Shown piece by piece: positions 8,401-15,164 of a stretch of 35,232 nt of DNA. Each line of letters opens with the position of its first letter. The stretch's first letter is position 1. The translations under genes were made by a program, and so were the position numbers. This DNA is from AC-37 sp034663685 (lineage in GTDB: Bacteria > Actinomycetota > Thermoleophilia > Solirubrobacterales > Thermoleophilaceae). The notes below the pieces were generated by a model. That model searched no databases and had not been told where the DNA came from. It saw only the letters and a program-made list of their open reading frames with translations. The stretch covers positions 1 to 35,232 of the forward strand of contig JAXDJC010000218.1 in the NCBI GenBank assembly GCA_034663685.1, read 5' to 3'.

Positions 8401-9099
8401 ATGCCGCACCGGCGGTCGAGGAGTACGGTCTGCCCCGTGCCGAGTGCGCAGCGTGGCGAGGACTACATACCGGCGCTCACCTACGACCGCCTCACGGCGC
8501 TGTACGACCCCGTCCTCAGGATCACCACGCGCGAGCGGCGCTTCAAGGACCAGCTCCTGGAGCAGGCGGCGCTCCAGCCGGGCATGCGCGTGCTGGACCT
8601 CGGGTGCGGGACCGGCACGCTCGCGGTGTGGGCCAAGCAGCGCCACCCCGGCGCGGAGCTGATCGGGCTCGACGGCGACCCCGAGGTGCTCGAGCGCGGG
8701 CGGCGCAAGGCGGCCGCCGCCGGCGTGGACGTGACGCTCGACGAGGGGCTGTCCTTCGACCTTCCGTACGAGGACGGGCTGTTCGACCGCGTGCTCTCGA
8801 GCCTGTTCTTCCACCACCTGAAGCCGGACGCCAAGGCGGCGACCGCGCGCGAGGTCACCCGGGTGCTGAGGCCGGGGGGCGAGCTGCACGTGGCCGACTT
8901 CGGCCCGCCGCCGGGCGATCCGGTCGGGTGGCTGGGGGCGCAGCTGCTCCAGCGCTTCGACGGGCTCGAGAACACCCGCGACAACGTGCGCGGGGCGCTG
9001 CCGCGGATCTTCTCCGAGGCCGGGCTGGCGGATGCGCGCGAGCGCGGAAGGATGCGCGTCCTCTTCGGCTCGCTGTCGTTCTACTCGGCGCGGGCTTAG
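8401..9099 (+). CDS. Class I SAM-dependent methyltransferase
   Basis: A 232-aa Rossmann-fold methyltransferase. The SAM-binding motif I VLDLGCGTGTLAVWA is at about 64-78. An acidic motif II (LIGLDGDPEVLERG) and a Methyltransf_11-like core with SSLFFHHL and VLRPGGELHVADFG follow. The substrate is unknown; the family covers ubiquinone/menaquinone and small-molecule methylation. Start choice: ATG 8401 has a run of six G about 9 nt upstream. ATG 8350 would overlap the divergent kinase gene, and GTG 8437 has GAGGAG at a longer 13-nt spacing; homology to the family begins only around residue 22, so either 8401 or 8437 could be used. Convergent with pyrF across a repeat-rich gap. Confidence 0.85.
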   Translation: MPHRRSRSTVCPVPSAQRGEDYIPALTYDRLTALYDPVLRITTRERRFKDQLLEQAALQPGMRVLDLGCGTGTLAVWAKQRHPGAELIGLDGDPEVLERGRRKAAAAGVDVTLDEGLSFDLPYEDGLFDRVLSSLFFHHLKPDAKAATAREVTRVLRPGGELHVADFGPPPGDPVGWLGAQLLQRFDGLENTRDNVRGALPRIFSEAGLADARERGRMRVLFGSLSFYSARA

Positions 9100-9114
9100 A
9101 CCCGGCCGCCTCGG

Positions 9115-9161
9115 CGAACCCCTGTCGATTGCGGCGATATAGCCGCCGCAATCGACACCGG
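9115..9161 (+). repeat. Palindromic intergenic repeat, copy 1
   Basis: A 47-nt unit starting CGAACCCCTGTC and ending AATCGACACCGG. It contains a perfect 14-bp inverted repeat (arms 9123-9136 and 9144-9157, 7-nt loop). Both 12-nt ends are identical to the copy at 34949-34995 and the internal length is the same, while the 19-nt centre differs almost completely but stays self-complementary in this copy. It sits between the convergent methyltransferase and pyrF genes. Confidence 0.8.
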
Positions 9162-9165
9162 AATC

Positions 9166-9208
9166 CCCAACCGGCGTCGATTGAGGTCCTATACGTCCCC
9201 TAATTGAC
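9166..9208 (-). repeat. Palindromic intergenic repeat, copy 2 (inverted)
   Basis: The reverse complement of this 43-nt stretch matches 34958-35000 at 38 of 43 positions without gaps, including the identical core TATAGGACCTCAATCGAC. It lies head-to-head with copy 1, so copy 1's right end and this copy form a further near-perfect inverted repeat (9150-9161 with 9171-9182, one mismatch). Confidence 0.8.
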
Positions 9209-9265
9209 CACGGTTGCCCGGGCCCGGCTCCCCAAGTGCCGCAGTTGGCCCGGCCCGGTGTGCCG

Positions 9266-9309
9266 CCCGGCCGCGCGGCCCCGGCGCGCCCCGCGGCCGC
9301 GCGGCCGGG
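9266..9309. terminator. Strong GC hairpin after pyrF
   Basis: Perfect 15-bp inverted repeat (arms 9266-9280 and 9295-9309, all G/C) with a 14-nt loop, ending 3 nt before the pyrF stop codon. It is placed to stop transcription arriving from pyrF and possibly from the convergent methyltransferase gene. There is no U-tract, so the mode of termination is unclear. Confidence 0.5.
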
Positions 9310-9311
9310 GC

Positions 9312-10247
9312 TCAGCCGCCCGCGAGGCTCCAGGCGAGCTCGCGCAGCTCCTCCGCCGCCGCCAGCGCGGCCTCGCCCGGGTCGCCGCCGCGCTGCGTGT
9401 GCGCGTTCACTATCGAGCGCGATGCGGTTACCAGGCCCGCCGCCGGATGGGGCTCGAAGGCAGCCGCGAGGTCGGCCACGTCGCCGCCCTGCGCTCCCAC
9501 GCCGGGCAGCAGCAGGACCGCCCGCGGCATCAGCTCGCGCAGCCGGTCCAGCAGCTCCGGCCTGGTCGCGCCCGTGACCGCTCCCACCGCCGAGAGCCCG
9601 CAGTCGCCCACCGAGTCCGCCCCCAGCTCGTCCACCAGCCGGGCGAGGCGCTCGTGGAGTGGGGCGTCCCGTGGCACGACCTGGATCGCCGCCGCGCCCG
9701 GGTTGGAGGTGCGCACGAGGCAGAAGACTCCGGCTCCCGCCGCGCTCGCCGCCTCCGTGAGGGGCTCGAGGGAGTCGCGGCCAAGCAGCGGGTTGGCCGT
9801 GAAGGCGTCGGCTCCGAGGCCGGGCACCGGGCCGAACGGGCCGGGTGTCTCGCCCACCATCGCCTGGGCGTAGGCGCGGGCGGTGACGGGCACGTCGCCG
9901 CGCTTGCCGTCGACCAGCGCGAGCAGGCCGCCCTTGCGCGCGTGGGCGACCGTGTCCGCCAGGGCGGCCCAGCCGGGTGCGCCGAGCCGCTCGAAGCAGG
10001 CCACCTGGGGCTTGACCGCCACGCAGGCCGGGCCGGCGGCGTCGATCGCGGCGCGGCAGTGCCGGGCGACGGCGGCGGCGGTCCGCTCCGCGGGCCCTTC
10101 CGCCACCGCCTGGGCGACGGGCGACGACGCGTCGGGCTCGAGCGCGACCGGCCACAGTGCGGCCGGGTCGGGATCGAGCCCGAGCACGATCTGGCTACGG
10201 CGCTCCTCGACGAGCGCCGCGAGGCGGTCCGGAAAGCCGCGGCTCAC
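9312..10247 (-). CDS. pyrF: Orotidine 5'-phosphate decarboxylase, type 2
   Basis: A 311-aa enzyme that decarboxylates OMP to UMP, the last step of de novo pyrimidine synthesis. The active-site motif DGKRGD (Asp113, Lys115, Asp118, context LALVDGKRGDVPVTA) and the upstream substrate lysine in VAVKPQ (Lys79) are both present. The start GLDPDP strand and the phosphate-binding end (LLPGVGAQGGD, LVTASRSIV) fit the long type 2 family seen in actinobacteria. The GTG start has GAGAGGGG just upstream. It lies 63 nt downstream of the HU gene on the same strand. No other pyr genes are in the window. Confidence 0.93.
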   Translation of the reverse strand: MSRGFPDRLAALVEERRSQIVLGLDPDPAALWPVALEPDASSPVAQAVAEGPAERTAAAVARHCRAAIDAAGPACVAVKPQVACFERLGAPGWAALADTVAHARKGGLLALVDGKRGDVPVTARAYAQAMVGETPGPFGPVPGLGADAFTANPLLGRDSLEPLTEAASAAGAGVFCLVRTSNPGAAAIQVVPRDAPLHERLARLVDELGADSVGDCGLSAVGAVTGATRPELLDRLRELMPRAVLLLPGVGAQGGDVADLAAAFEPHPAAGLVTASRSIVNAHTQRGGDPGEAALAAAEELRELAWSLAGG

Positions 10248-10310
10248 GCGCCCCTCTCTAACAGGGACGCCCGAACCGCGGCTTCCCGCCGCAGGCGAGA
10301 CGAGCGGCTA

Positions 10311-10589
10311 TCAGCCGCCCTTGACCGCGCTCTTGAGCTGCGAGCCGGCGCTGAAGCGCGGCACGCGGGAGGCGGCGATCTGGATCCGCTCACCGGTCTG
10401 CGGGTTCACGCCCTGGCGGGCGCCCCGATCGGCGACTGTGAACTTGCCGAAGCCGGTGAAGCTGATCTCACCGCCACGGCTGAGCGTCTCCTGAATCGTC
10501 TCGAGTACGGCGTCCACGGCCTTCGTGGCCTCGCCCTTGCCGAGGCCTGACGAGTTGGCCACCTGATCAACGAATTCCTGCTTGGTCAC
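10311..10589 (-). CDS. HU-family DNA-binding protein
   Basis: A 92-aa nucleoid-associated protein with the standard HU length and layout: helical N-terminus (TKQEFVDQVANSSGLGKGEA), GFGKF turn, and the DNA-binding arm NPQTGERIQIAASRVPRFSAG. It binds and bends DNA non-specifically as a dimer. The GTG at 10589 is chosen because it starts exactly where HU proteins do and has AAGGGGG 8-9 nt upstream; an upstream ATG at 10640 would add 17 residues without homology. There is no Lys/Ala-rich C-terminal tail of the kind found in mycobacterial HupB. The leader region holds phased A-tracts and a candidate -10 box. Confidence 0.93.
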   Translation of the reverse strand: MTKQEFVDQVANSSGLGKGEATKAVDAVLETIQETLSRGGEISFTGFGKFTVADRGARQGVNPQTGERIQIAASRVPRFSAGSQLKSAVKGG

Positions 10590-10623
10590 GGCTGTTCCCC
10601 CTTCTGGGCTGGGTTCGATGGCG

Positions 10624-10723
10624 AAGCTAACAGTGCTCACGGACGGCTAGAAGGCGGATTCCGCTCTGGAATGCGGTTTTTGTACGAGGAAGCGGGGTTT
10701 TTGGGGTTTTCGAGGGCCGTTTT
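10624..10723 (-). promoter_or_regulatory. HU promoter region with phased A-tracts
   Basis: On the minus strand TAGCTT (10629-10624) is a candidate -10 box about 35 nt before the GTG, with no good -35 at the usual spacing. Upstream are A-tracts of 4-5 nt whose T-runs on the plus strand are at 10677-10681, 10698-10702, 10707-10710 and 10720-10723. Three of them are centred about 21 nt apart, that is two helical turns. A small inverted repeat ATTCC/GGAAT (10658-10672) lies between the A-tracts and the -10. Confidence 0.4.
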
Positions 10724-10740
10724 CCGGGCCGAAACGAGCC

Positions 10741-12099
10741 TCAGGCGCCGGAAACGGCCATCTCGCGGAGCAGGAGCGGGACCGCCCGCACGCTGCCGCC
10801 GAAGGGCACCCAGCGCGAAGCGGAGCCCAGTCCCTCGATCGAGCGGAGCATCGAGACGAGGTCGCTCGCGATCGTGATCTCGCGCACCGGCGCGCCCAGC
10901 TCGCCGCCCTCGATCAGCCGCCCGGTGGCCCCGACCGAGAACGTGCCCGACACCGGGTTCACGCCCGAGTGCAGCCCCACCACGTCCATCACGTAGAGCC
11001 CGTCGCCGGCCTCGCGGAACAACTCCTCGAGCGAGTGATCGCCGGGCTCAACCACGAGGTTGCCGGTGCCCACCGACGGTGGGGTGCGGTAGGAGGAACG
11101 GACGGCGCTGGCGGTGGTCTCGCGCCCGGCCTTGCGCGCGGTGCGCGCGTCGAACAGGAACGTGGCGAGCCGGCCGTCCTCGATCAGCGGCACCCGCCGC
11201 CGCGGCGAGCCCTCGCCGTCGAACGGCGCCGTGGCCAGGCCGTCGGGTGCCGTGCCGTCGTCGGCCAGCCGCAGCTTGGGGTTGGCGATCTCCTCGCCCT
11301 CGCGGCCGGCGAACAGCGAGCGCCCGCGCTGGACCGAGTCGGCCGAGAGCATCCCGCCGATGAAGCCGAGGAAGCTCGCCGCCACGAACGCGTCGAACAC
11401 CACCGGGCAGCGCCGGCCGGACGGCTGGCGGGCGCCGGCGAGCGCCGCGGCGCGCTCGGCCGCCTCCACGCCGATCGCAGCGGGGTCGAGCGCCTCGGGG
11501 CCGCGGCCGATCCCCAGCCCGAGCCCCGTCATCAGGTCCTCGCCCTCGCCCGCGAACGCGCTCGCGTACGCCCAGGCGGCGGAGCTGGAGAACGACCCCG
11601 TGAAGCCGCGCGAGTTGGCGAGCGCCGCCTCGCCGTCGCTGTCCGCGTAGACCACCTGCTCGACCTGGGTGACCTCCGGATGGTTGCGCGCGTGGCGCTC
11701 GACCTCGAGCGCCAGCTCCACCTTGCGCTCGGTGGTCCACCGGGCGAGCTCGGCGGAGCGCAGCTCGCCCACGTCGGTCGAGCCGGTCTCGTCCGGCAGG
11801 CCGGCGAACTCGTCGGAGTCCGCCACCGCCGCGGCCTCGTGGGCGGCGGCCGCGAGCTCGCGCAGCCCGTCCCCGGTCAGGTCGGTGCCATAAGCGTGGC
11901 CCCAGCGCCCGCCCACGAAGGCCCGCACGCCCACGCCCCGGCTGGTGGCGTCGGTCAGGCTCTCCACCCCGCCCTCGTACACGCGGATCTCGCGCTCGAC
12001 CGTGCTCTCGGCGTAGGCGTCGGCGTCATCGGCGCCCGCGTCCGCGGCGGCCTCGACCGCCCGCCGAGCGACGGCCTCGAGGTCGAGCGGCTCGCTCAC
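10741..12099 (-). CDS. pmbA: TldE/PmbA-type subunit of a TldD/E metalloprotease
   Basis: A 452-aa member of the modulator-of-DNA-gyrase family (U62). In E. coli TldE (PmbA) pairs with TldD; the heterodimer degrades unfolded peptides, processes the microcin B17 precursor and removes CcdA. This copy lacks the HExxxH zinc motif, as TldE subunits do, but shows the family's C-terminal core (GTGNLVVEPGDHSLEEL, GLYVMDVVGLHSGVNPVSG, FSVGATGRLIEGGELGAPV). The GTG start overlaps the tldD stop (GTGA), so the subunits should be made in equal amounts. It is the last gene of a four-gene coupled operon. Confidence 0.9.
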   Translation of the reverse strand: MSEPLDLEAVARRAVEAAADAGADDADAYAESTVEREIRVYEGGVESLTDATSRGVGVRAFVGGRWGHAYGTDLTGDGLRELAAAAHEAAAVADSDEFAGLPDETGSTDVGELRSAELARWTTERKVELALEVERHARNHPEVTQVEQVVYADSDGEAALANSRGFTGSFSSSAAWAYASAFAGEGEDLMTGLGLGIGRGPEALDPAAIGVEAAERAAALAGARQPSGRRCPVVFDAFVAASFLGFIGGMLSADSVQRGRSLFAGREGEEIANPKLRLADDGTAPDGLATAPFDGEGSPRRRVPLIEDGRLATFLFDARTARKAGRETTASAVRSSYRTPPSVGTGNLVVEPGDHSLEELFREAGDGLYVMDVVGLHSGVNPVSGTFSVGATGRLIEGGELGAPVREITIASDLVSMLRSIEGLGSASRWVPFGGSVRAVPLLLREMAVSGA

Positions 12100-13484
12100 G
12101 CCTGCGTACCGCCGACGGTGAGCGCCGCGATCCGCACGTGCGGCTGGCCCACGCCGGCGGCCACCCGCTGGCCCGCCTTGCCGCAGTAGCCGGTGGCGAT
12201 CTCGAGGTCGCCCGCCACGCCGTCGATCGCCTGGAGCGCGCCCAGCCCGTTGCCGATCAGCGTGGCGCCGCGCACCGGCGCGGTCACCTTGCCGCCCTCG
12301 ATCAGGTAGCCCTCGGAGACGCCGAACACGAAGTCGCCCGTGGCGGGCTCCACCTGGCCGCCGCCGAACGACACGGCGTAGAGGCCGCGCTCGGTGCTCT
12401 CGATCAGCTCCTCCGGCGTGGCCGACCCCTCGGCGAAGAACGTGTTGGTCATGCGCGGCACCGGCAGGTGGCGGAACGACTCGCGCCGGCCGTTGCCGGT
12501 GGACGCCACGCCGTCCTTGCGCGCGCGCACGAGGTCGTACAGATACGAGGTGAGCTCGCCGTTCTCGATGATGGTGGTGCGCTGGGTGGGCGCGCCCTCG
12601 TCGTCGATGCCGTCACTGCCCCAGGCGTTGGGCCGGGAGCCGTCGTCGTAGGCGGTCACGAACGGCGGCGCCAGGCGCTCGCCCATCCGGCCGGCGTAGA
12701 CGCTCGCGCGCTTGTGCACCGCGTCCGCCTCGAGCCCGTGGCCGACCGCCTCGTGGAGCAGCACCCCGCCGAACCCGTTGCCCACCACCACCGGCATCTG
12801 CCCGGTGGGCGCCTCGCGCGCGTCGAGCATCGTGAGCGCCATGCGGGCGGCGTCCTCGGCCACCAGCTCGGGCCGCTCGGCCAGCAGCTCGAAGCCCGCG
12901 TGCCCGCCGCGGGTCTGGCTGCCGGTCTCGACGGTGCCGTCGCGCCGCGCCACCACCTGCACTCCGAGCCGCACGCGCGTGCGGTCGTCGGAGGCGGCCA
13001 CGCCGTCGGAGTTGTAGATCTCGAGCGACTGCCGGCTCTCGGCGTAGCTCACCGAGACCTGGGCCACCTCGGCGCCCGCGGCTCGGGCGGCCTCGTCGCA
13101 GGCGCGCAGCATGTCGGCCTTGCGCGCGGCCTCCACCTCGCCGGGGTCGACCTCGACCGGGTGCAGCCCCCGGGATGCGGCGGCCTCGGCGATCGGCTTG
13201 GGCTTGGCCCTCCCGGAGCGAGCGGCCTGGGCAACCGAGTCGGCCACCCGCAGCAGGTCCTCCTCGGCAAGCCCGTCCACATGGCCGAAGTAGGTCGCGT
13301 CGCCGGCCACCACGCGCACGGACGCGCCGCGCTCCACGCCGGTCTGCGGCCGCTCGATCCGCCGGTCGTCGAGCGAGAGCGACATCCCACGGCGCTCCTC
13401 GGCGTAGACCTCGGCCAGCTCCCCGCCGTGGCGGAGCGCACGCTCGATCGCGCGGGAGGCCACCTCGGCGCCCAGGAGCGTCAC
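12096..13484 (-). CDS. tldD: TldD catalytic subunit, zinc metalloprotease
   Basis: A 462-aa catalytic partner of the adjacent PmbA-like protein. The HExxxH motif is at 244-249 (LLHEAVGHGLEAD), and the Cys in IATGYCGKAGQ near the C-terminus is placed to be the third zinc ligand, as in E. coli TldD. The conserved substrate-channel segment SDGIDDEGAPTQRTTIIENG and the end motif TLIGNGLGALQAIDG are present. Its start overlaps the 86-aa gene by 4 nt and its stop overlaps pmbA by 4 nt. No RiPP precursor or modification enzymes are visible in the window, so a general peptide-degrading or maturation role is the safer guess. Confidence 0.93.
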   Translation of the reverse strand: MTLLGAEVASRAIERALRHGGELAEVYAEERRGMSLSLDDRRIERPQTGVERGASVRVVAGDATYFGHVDGLAEEDLLRVADSVAQAARSGRAKPKPIAEAAASRGLHPVEVDPGEVEAARKADMLRACDEAARAAGAEVAQVSVSYAESRQSLEIYNSDGVAASDDRTRVRLGVQVVARRDGTVETGSQTRGGHAGFELLAERPELVAEDAARMALTMLDAREAPTGQMPVVVGNGFGGVLLHEAVGHGLEADAVHKRASVYAGRMGERLAPPFVTAYDDGSRPNAWGSDGIDDEGAPTQRTTIIENGELTSYLYDLVRARKDGVASTGNGRRESFRHLPVPRMTNTFFAEGSATPEELIESTERGLYAVSFGGGQVEPATGDFVFGVSEGYLIEGGKVTAPVRGATLIGNGLGALQAIDGVAGDLEIATGYCGKAGQRVAAGVGQPHVRIAALTVGGTQA

Positions 13485-13741
13485 TCGGGCACCTCGTCGG
13501 CAGGCGCCTCGGGCACCTCGTCGGCCGGCCCCTCGGGCTCCTCGCCGCCCACGGCGAGGACCACCAGCCGCTCGGACAGCTCCACGATCTCGGGGTGGAT
13601 GTCATCGGACGGCGAGAGAGCGTGCGGGCGGCCGTCGGCGCCGTAGAGCAGCACGCGCGGCTCGCGGTCGCGCTGGCGGCGGCGCATCGTGCCGGTGATC
13701 GTGTCGGCGATCTTCGCGAACTGCCCGCGGCGCTCCCTCAT
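13481..13741 (-). CDS. 86-aa protein of unknown function, coupled to tldD
   Basis: A small protein that I do not recognise. The N-terminus is basic (MRERRGQFAKIADTITGTMRRRQRDRE), the middle looks folded (PRVLLYGADGRPHALSPSDD, then EIVELSERLVVLAV), and the C-terminus is an acidic Pro/Glu/Asp tail with the repeat PADEVPEA. It overlaps the roadblock gene at ATGA upstream and tldD by 4 nt downstream, so its reading frame is well supported by coupling. The tail is encoded by a 24-bp tandem repeat. It could be an adaptor or a substrate of TldD/E, but nothing in the sequence shows this. Confidence 0.75.
   Translation of the reverse strand: MRERRGQFAKIADTITGTMRRRQRDREPRVLLYGADGRPHALSPSDDIHPEIVELSERLVVLAVGGEEPEGPADEVPEAPADEVPE
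13484..13547 (-). repeat. 24-bp tandem repeat, about 2.6 copies, in the 86-aa gene
   Basis: Plus-strand units beginning CTCGGGCACCTCGTCGGC start at 13484 and 13508, with a partial third at 13532. The period is 8 codons, so copy-number change keeps the frame and would lengthen or shorten the acidic tail. Confidence 0.75.
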
Positions 13742-14097
13742 GCCGCGGCCCCCAGGTCCTCGAGCACCTTGCGCAGGTCGTAGAACATCAGCGACGCGAG
13801 CGCGTAGCGGCCGGTCACGACCGCGATGGTCCAGCTCGGGTCGCGCACGCAGAAGACGCCGCCGCCGGCCGTGGTGACCTCCACCTGCACGGGCGGCTCG
13901 CGGGTGCCGGCGGCCGCGTCCGCGCGCTCGAGCAGCCCGGTGACCAGCTCGCGCACGCGCTCACCGCGCTCGTCGTCGCCCTGCCACGACGCAACCAGCG
14001 AGCCACCCGAGTCGAGGAGCACGCCGGCCCGGATGTCGGTGGAGAGCTCCGCGAGGTAATCGAGTGCCAGATCGGGGGTCAAAGCGGGTCCGGCCAC
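13738..14097 (-). CDS. Roadblock/LC7-like domain protein
   Basis: A 119-aa protein with an N-terminal helix (TPDLALDYLAELS) followed by a roadblock/LC7-like alpha-beta fold: AGVLLDSGGSLVASW, helix RVRELVTGLLERAD, strands VQVEVTTAGGGVFCVRD and WTIAVVTGRYALASLMFYDL, and a final helix. Bacterial roadblock proteins often regulate small Ras-like GTPases, but no GTPase gene is adjacent here. The start is uncertain: GTG 14097 is taken because TATTCT lies 10 nt upstream and the divergent small gene begins at 14119; a TTG at 14082 in the same frame is an alternative. Its stop overlaps the ATG of the 86-aa gene, and it heads the tldD-pmbA operon. Confidence 0.65.
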   Translation of the reverse strand: MAGPALTPDLALDYLAELSTDIRAGVLLDSGGSLVASWQGDDERGERVRELVTGLLERADAAAGTREPPVQVEVTTAGGGVFCVRDPSWTIAVVTGRYALASLMFYDLRKVLEDLGAAA

Positions 14098-14107
14098 CTG
14101 ACGGGGC

Positions 14108-14113
14108 AGAATA
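14108..14113 (-). promoter_or_regulatory. Candidate -10 box for the roadblock-tldD-pmbA operon
   Basis: TATTCT on the minus strand, 10 nt before GTG 14097, in the 21-nt gap between this operon and the divergent 46-aa gene. No clear -35 was seen; one would fall inside the divergent gene. Confidence 0.35.
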
Positions 14114-14118
14114 GCGCC

Positions 14119-14259
14119 GTGCCCCTCTCCCGAATCGCCTGGCTCACCACGGTTGGGATCTGCGTCGTCGCCGCGCTGCTCGTGCTCCTGAGCGGCTACT
14201 ACGGCTACTTCTTCGTACTGCTGGCGGTGGGGGCCTCCGCCGCGGTCAACCTGCGTTAG
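14119..14259 (+). CDS. 46-aa membrane protein of unknown function
   Basis: A short ORF from GTG 14119 to TAG 14259. It encodes a basic start (PLSRIAWLTT), a hydrophobic helix (VGICVVAALLVLL), an aromatic turn (SGYYGYFF) and a second hydrophobic stretch (VLLAVGASAAVNL) ending in Arg. Two short membrane helices are likely. It fills the only gap between the divergent roadblock operon and the cation transporter gene, and its stop codon overlaps that gene's stop on the other strand (14256-14259). Codon use looks like the neighbours. Function unknown. Confidence 0.6.
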   Translation: MPLSRIAWLTTVGICVVAALLVLLSGYYGYFFVLLAVGASAAVNLR

Positions 14260-15164
14260 CCCTCGGGCTCGAGGTGGCGCTCGGGCTCGAGGTGGATCAG
14301 CACGTCGGCCCGGTGCACGCGCCGGCGGATGTCCGTCTGGAGCTCGTGGCTCACCTCGTGCGCGCGCTCGAGCGTGGTGCCCGAGCGGAACTGCACGTGC
14401 AGGTCGATGTAGCGGCGGCTGCCCGCGCGGCGGGCGCGCAGCTTGTGGTAGCCGGCCACCTCGGGCGCGCCGCTCTGCTCCACCGCCTTCGCGATCGCGC
14501 GCAGCTCGTCGTCGGGCAGCGCCTCGTCCACGAGCACCCGTGAGGAGCGCGTGATCAGCCGGATCCCGGCCCAGACGATCGCCGCCGCGACCGAGAGCGC
14601 CACGAGCGGGTCGAGGATCTCCACGCCGGTGATCGCGACGGTGGTCAGTCCCGCGAGCACCGCGAGCGAGGTGATCGCATCGGTGCGGAGGTGGGCGGCG
14701 TCGCCCTCGAGTGCGGGCGAGTCGGTCTGGCGGGCGCGCCTGTAGAGGTAGGTCGACACGGCCAGGTTGACCACCACCGACACACCGATGACCGCGATGC
14801 CGAACCCCAGCGACTCGACCTTGGGCGGGTTCGCCAGCCGGCGTGCGGACTCGAAGACCACGATCGCCGCGCCGACCAGGATCAGGATTCCCTCCAGCGC
14901 CGCGGCGAGGTTCTCCACCTTCTCGTGGCCGTAGGGGTGCGACTCGTCGGCGGGCTCCTCGGCCTTGCGGATCGAGAAGTAGGCGACGATCGAGGCCACC
15001 AGGTCGACGGAGGAGTGGACGGCCTCGGTGATGATCGCGATCGACCCGGTCACGGCGCCGGCCGTGAGCTTGATCGCGATCAGCGCGGCGTTGGAGAGGA
15101 TCGACAGGCGCGCGGCGCGCGACTTCTGCCCGGCCTGCACGGCGTGGTCGACCGCCACGATCAC
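14256..15164 (-). CDS. Cation diffusion facilitator (CDF) transporter
   Basis: A 302-aa inner-membrane divalent metal/proton antiporter (zinc, iron, manganese or cobalt; specificity cannot be told). Several TM helices are visible. The metal-site motif HxxxD occurs twice, in TM2 (EAVHSSVDL) and in TM5 (AAHLRTDAI), and the family segment HPYGHEKVENLAA is present. The cytoplasmic C-terminal domain with a His-rich dimer pattern (YHKLRARRAG, DLHVQF, HEVSHELQ, HLEPERHLEPEG) is complete. The start is GTG 15164, overlapping the rdgB stop (GTGA); the longer open frame upstream is antisense or out-of-frame rdgB sequence. Last gene of the ssb-murI-rph-rdgB run. Confidence 0.9.
   Translation of the reverse strand: MIVAVDHAVQAGQKSRAARLSILSNAALIAIKLTAGAVTGSIAIITEAVHSSVDLVASIVAYFSIRKAEEPADESHPYGHEKVENLAAALEGILILVGAAIVVFESARRLANPPKVESLGFGIAVIGVSVVVNLAVSTYLYRRARQTDSPALEGDAAHLRTDAITSLAVLAGLTTVAITGVEILDPLVALSVAAAIVWAGIRLITRSSRVLVDEALPDDELRAIAKAVEQSGAPEVAGYHKLRARRAGSRRYIDLHVQFRSGTTLERAHEVSHELQTDIRRRVHRADVLIHLEPERHLEPEG

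Noticed and set aside
4183..10155. 1990-codon minus-strand frame crossing the kinase, methyltransferase and pyrF regions
   Set aside because: Arg/Ala/Gly-rich shadow of the true kinase frame; it also crosses genes on both strands.
10661..10681. CCGC/GCGG stem followed by five T on the plus strand, looking like an intrinsic terminator
   Set aside because: No plus-strand gene ends nearby; the T-run is one of the A-tracts upstream of the minus-strand HU gene, and the stem is just 4 bp.
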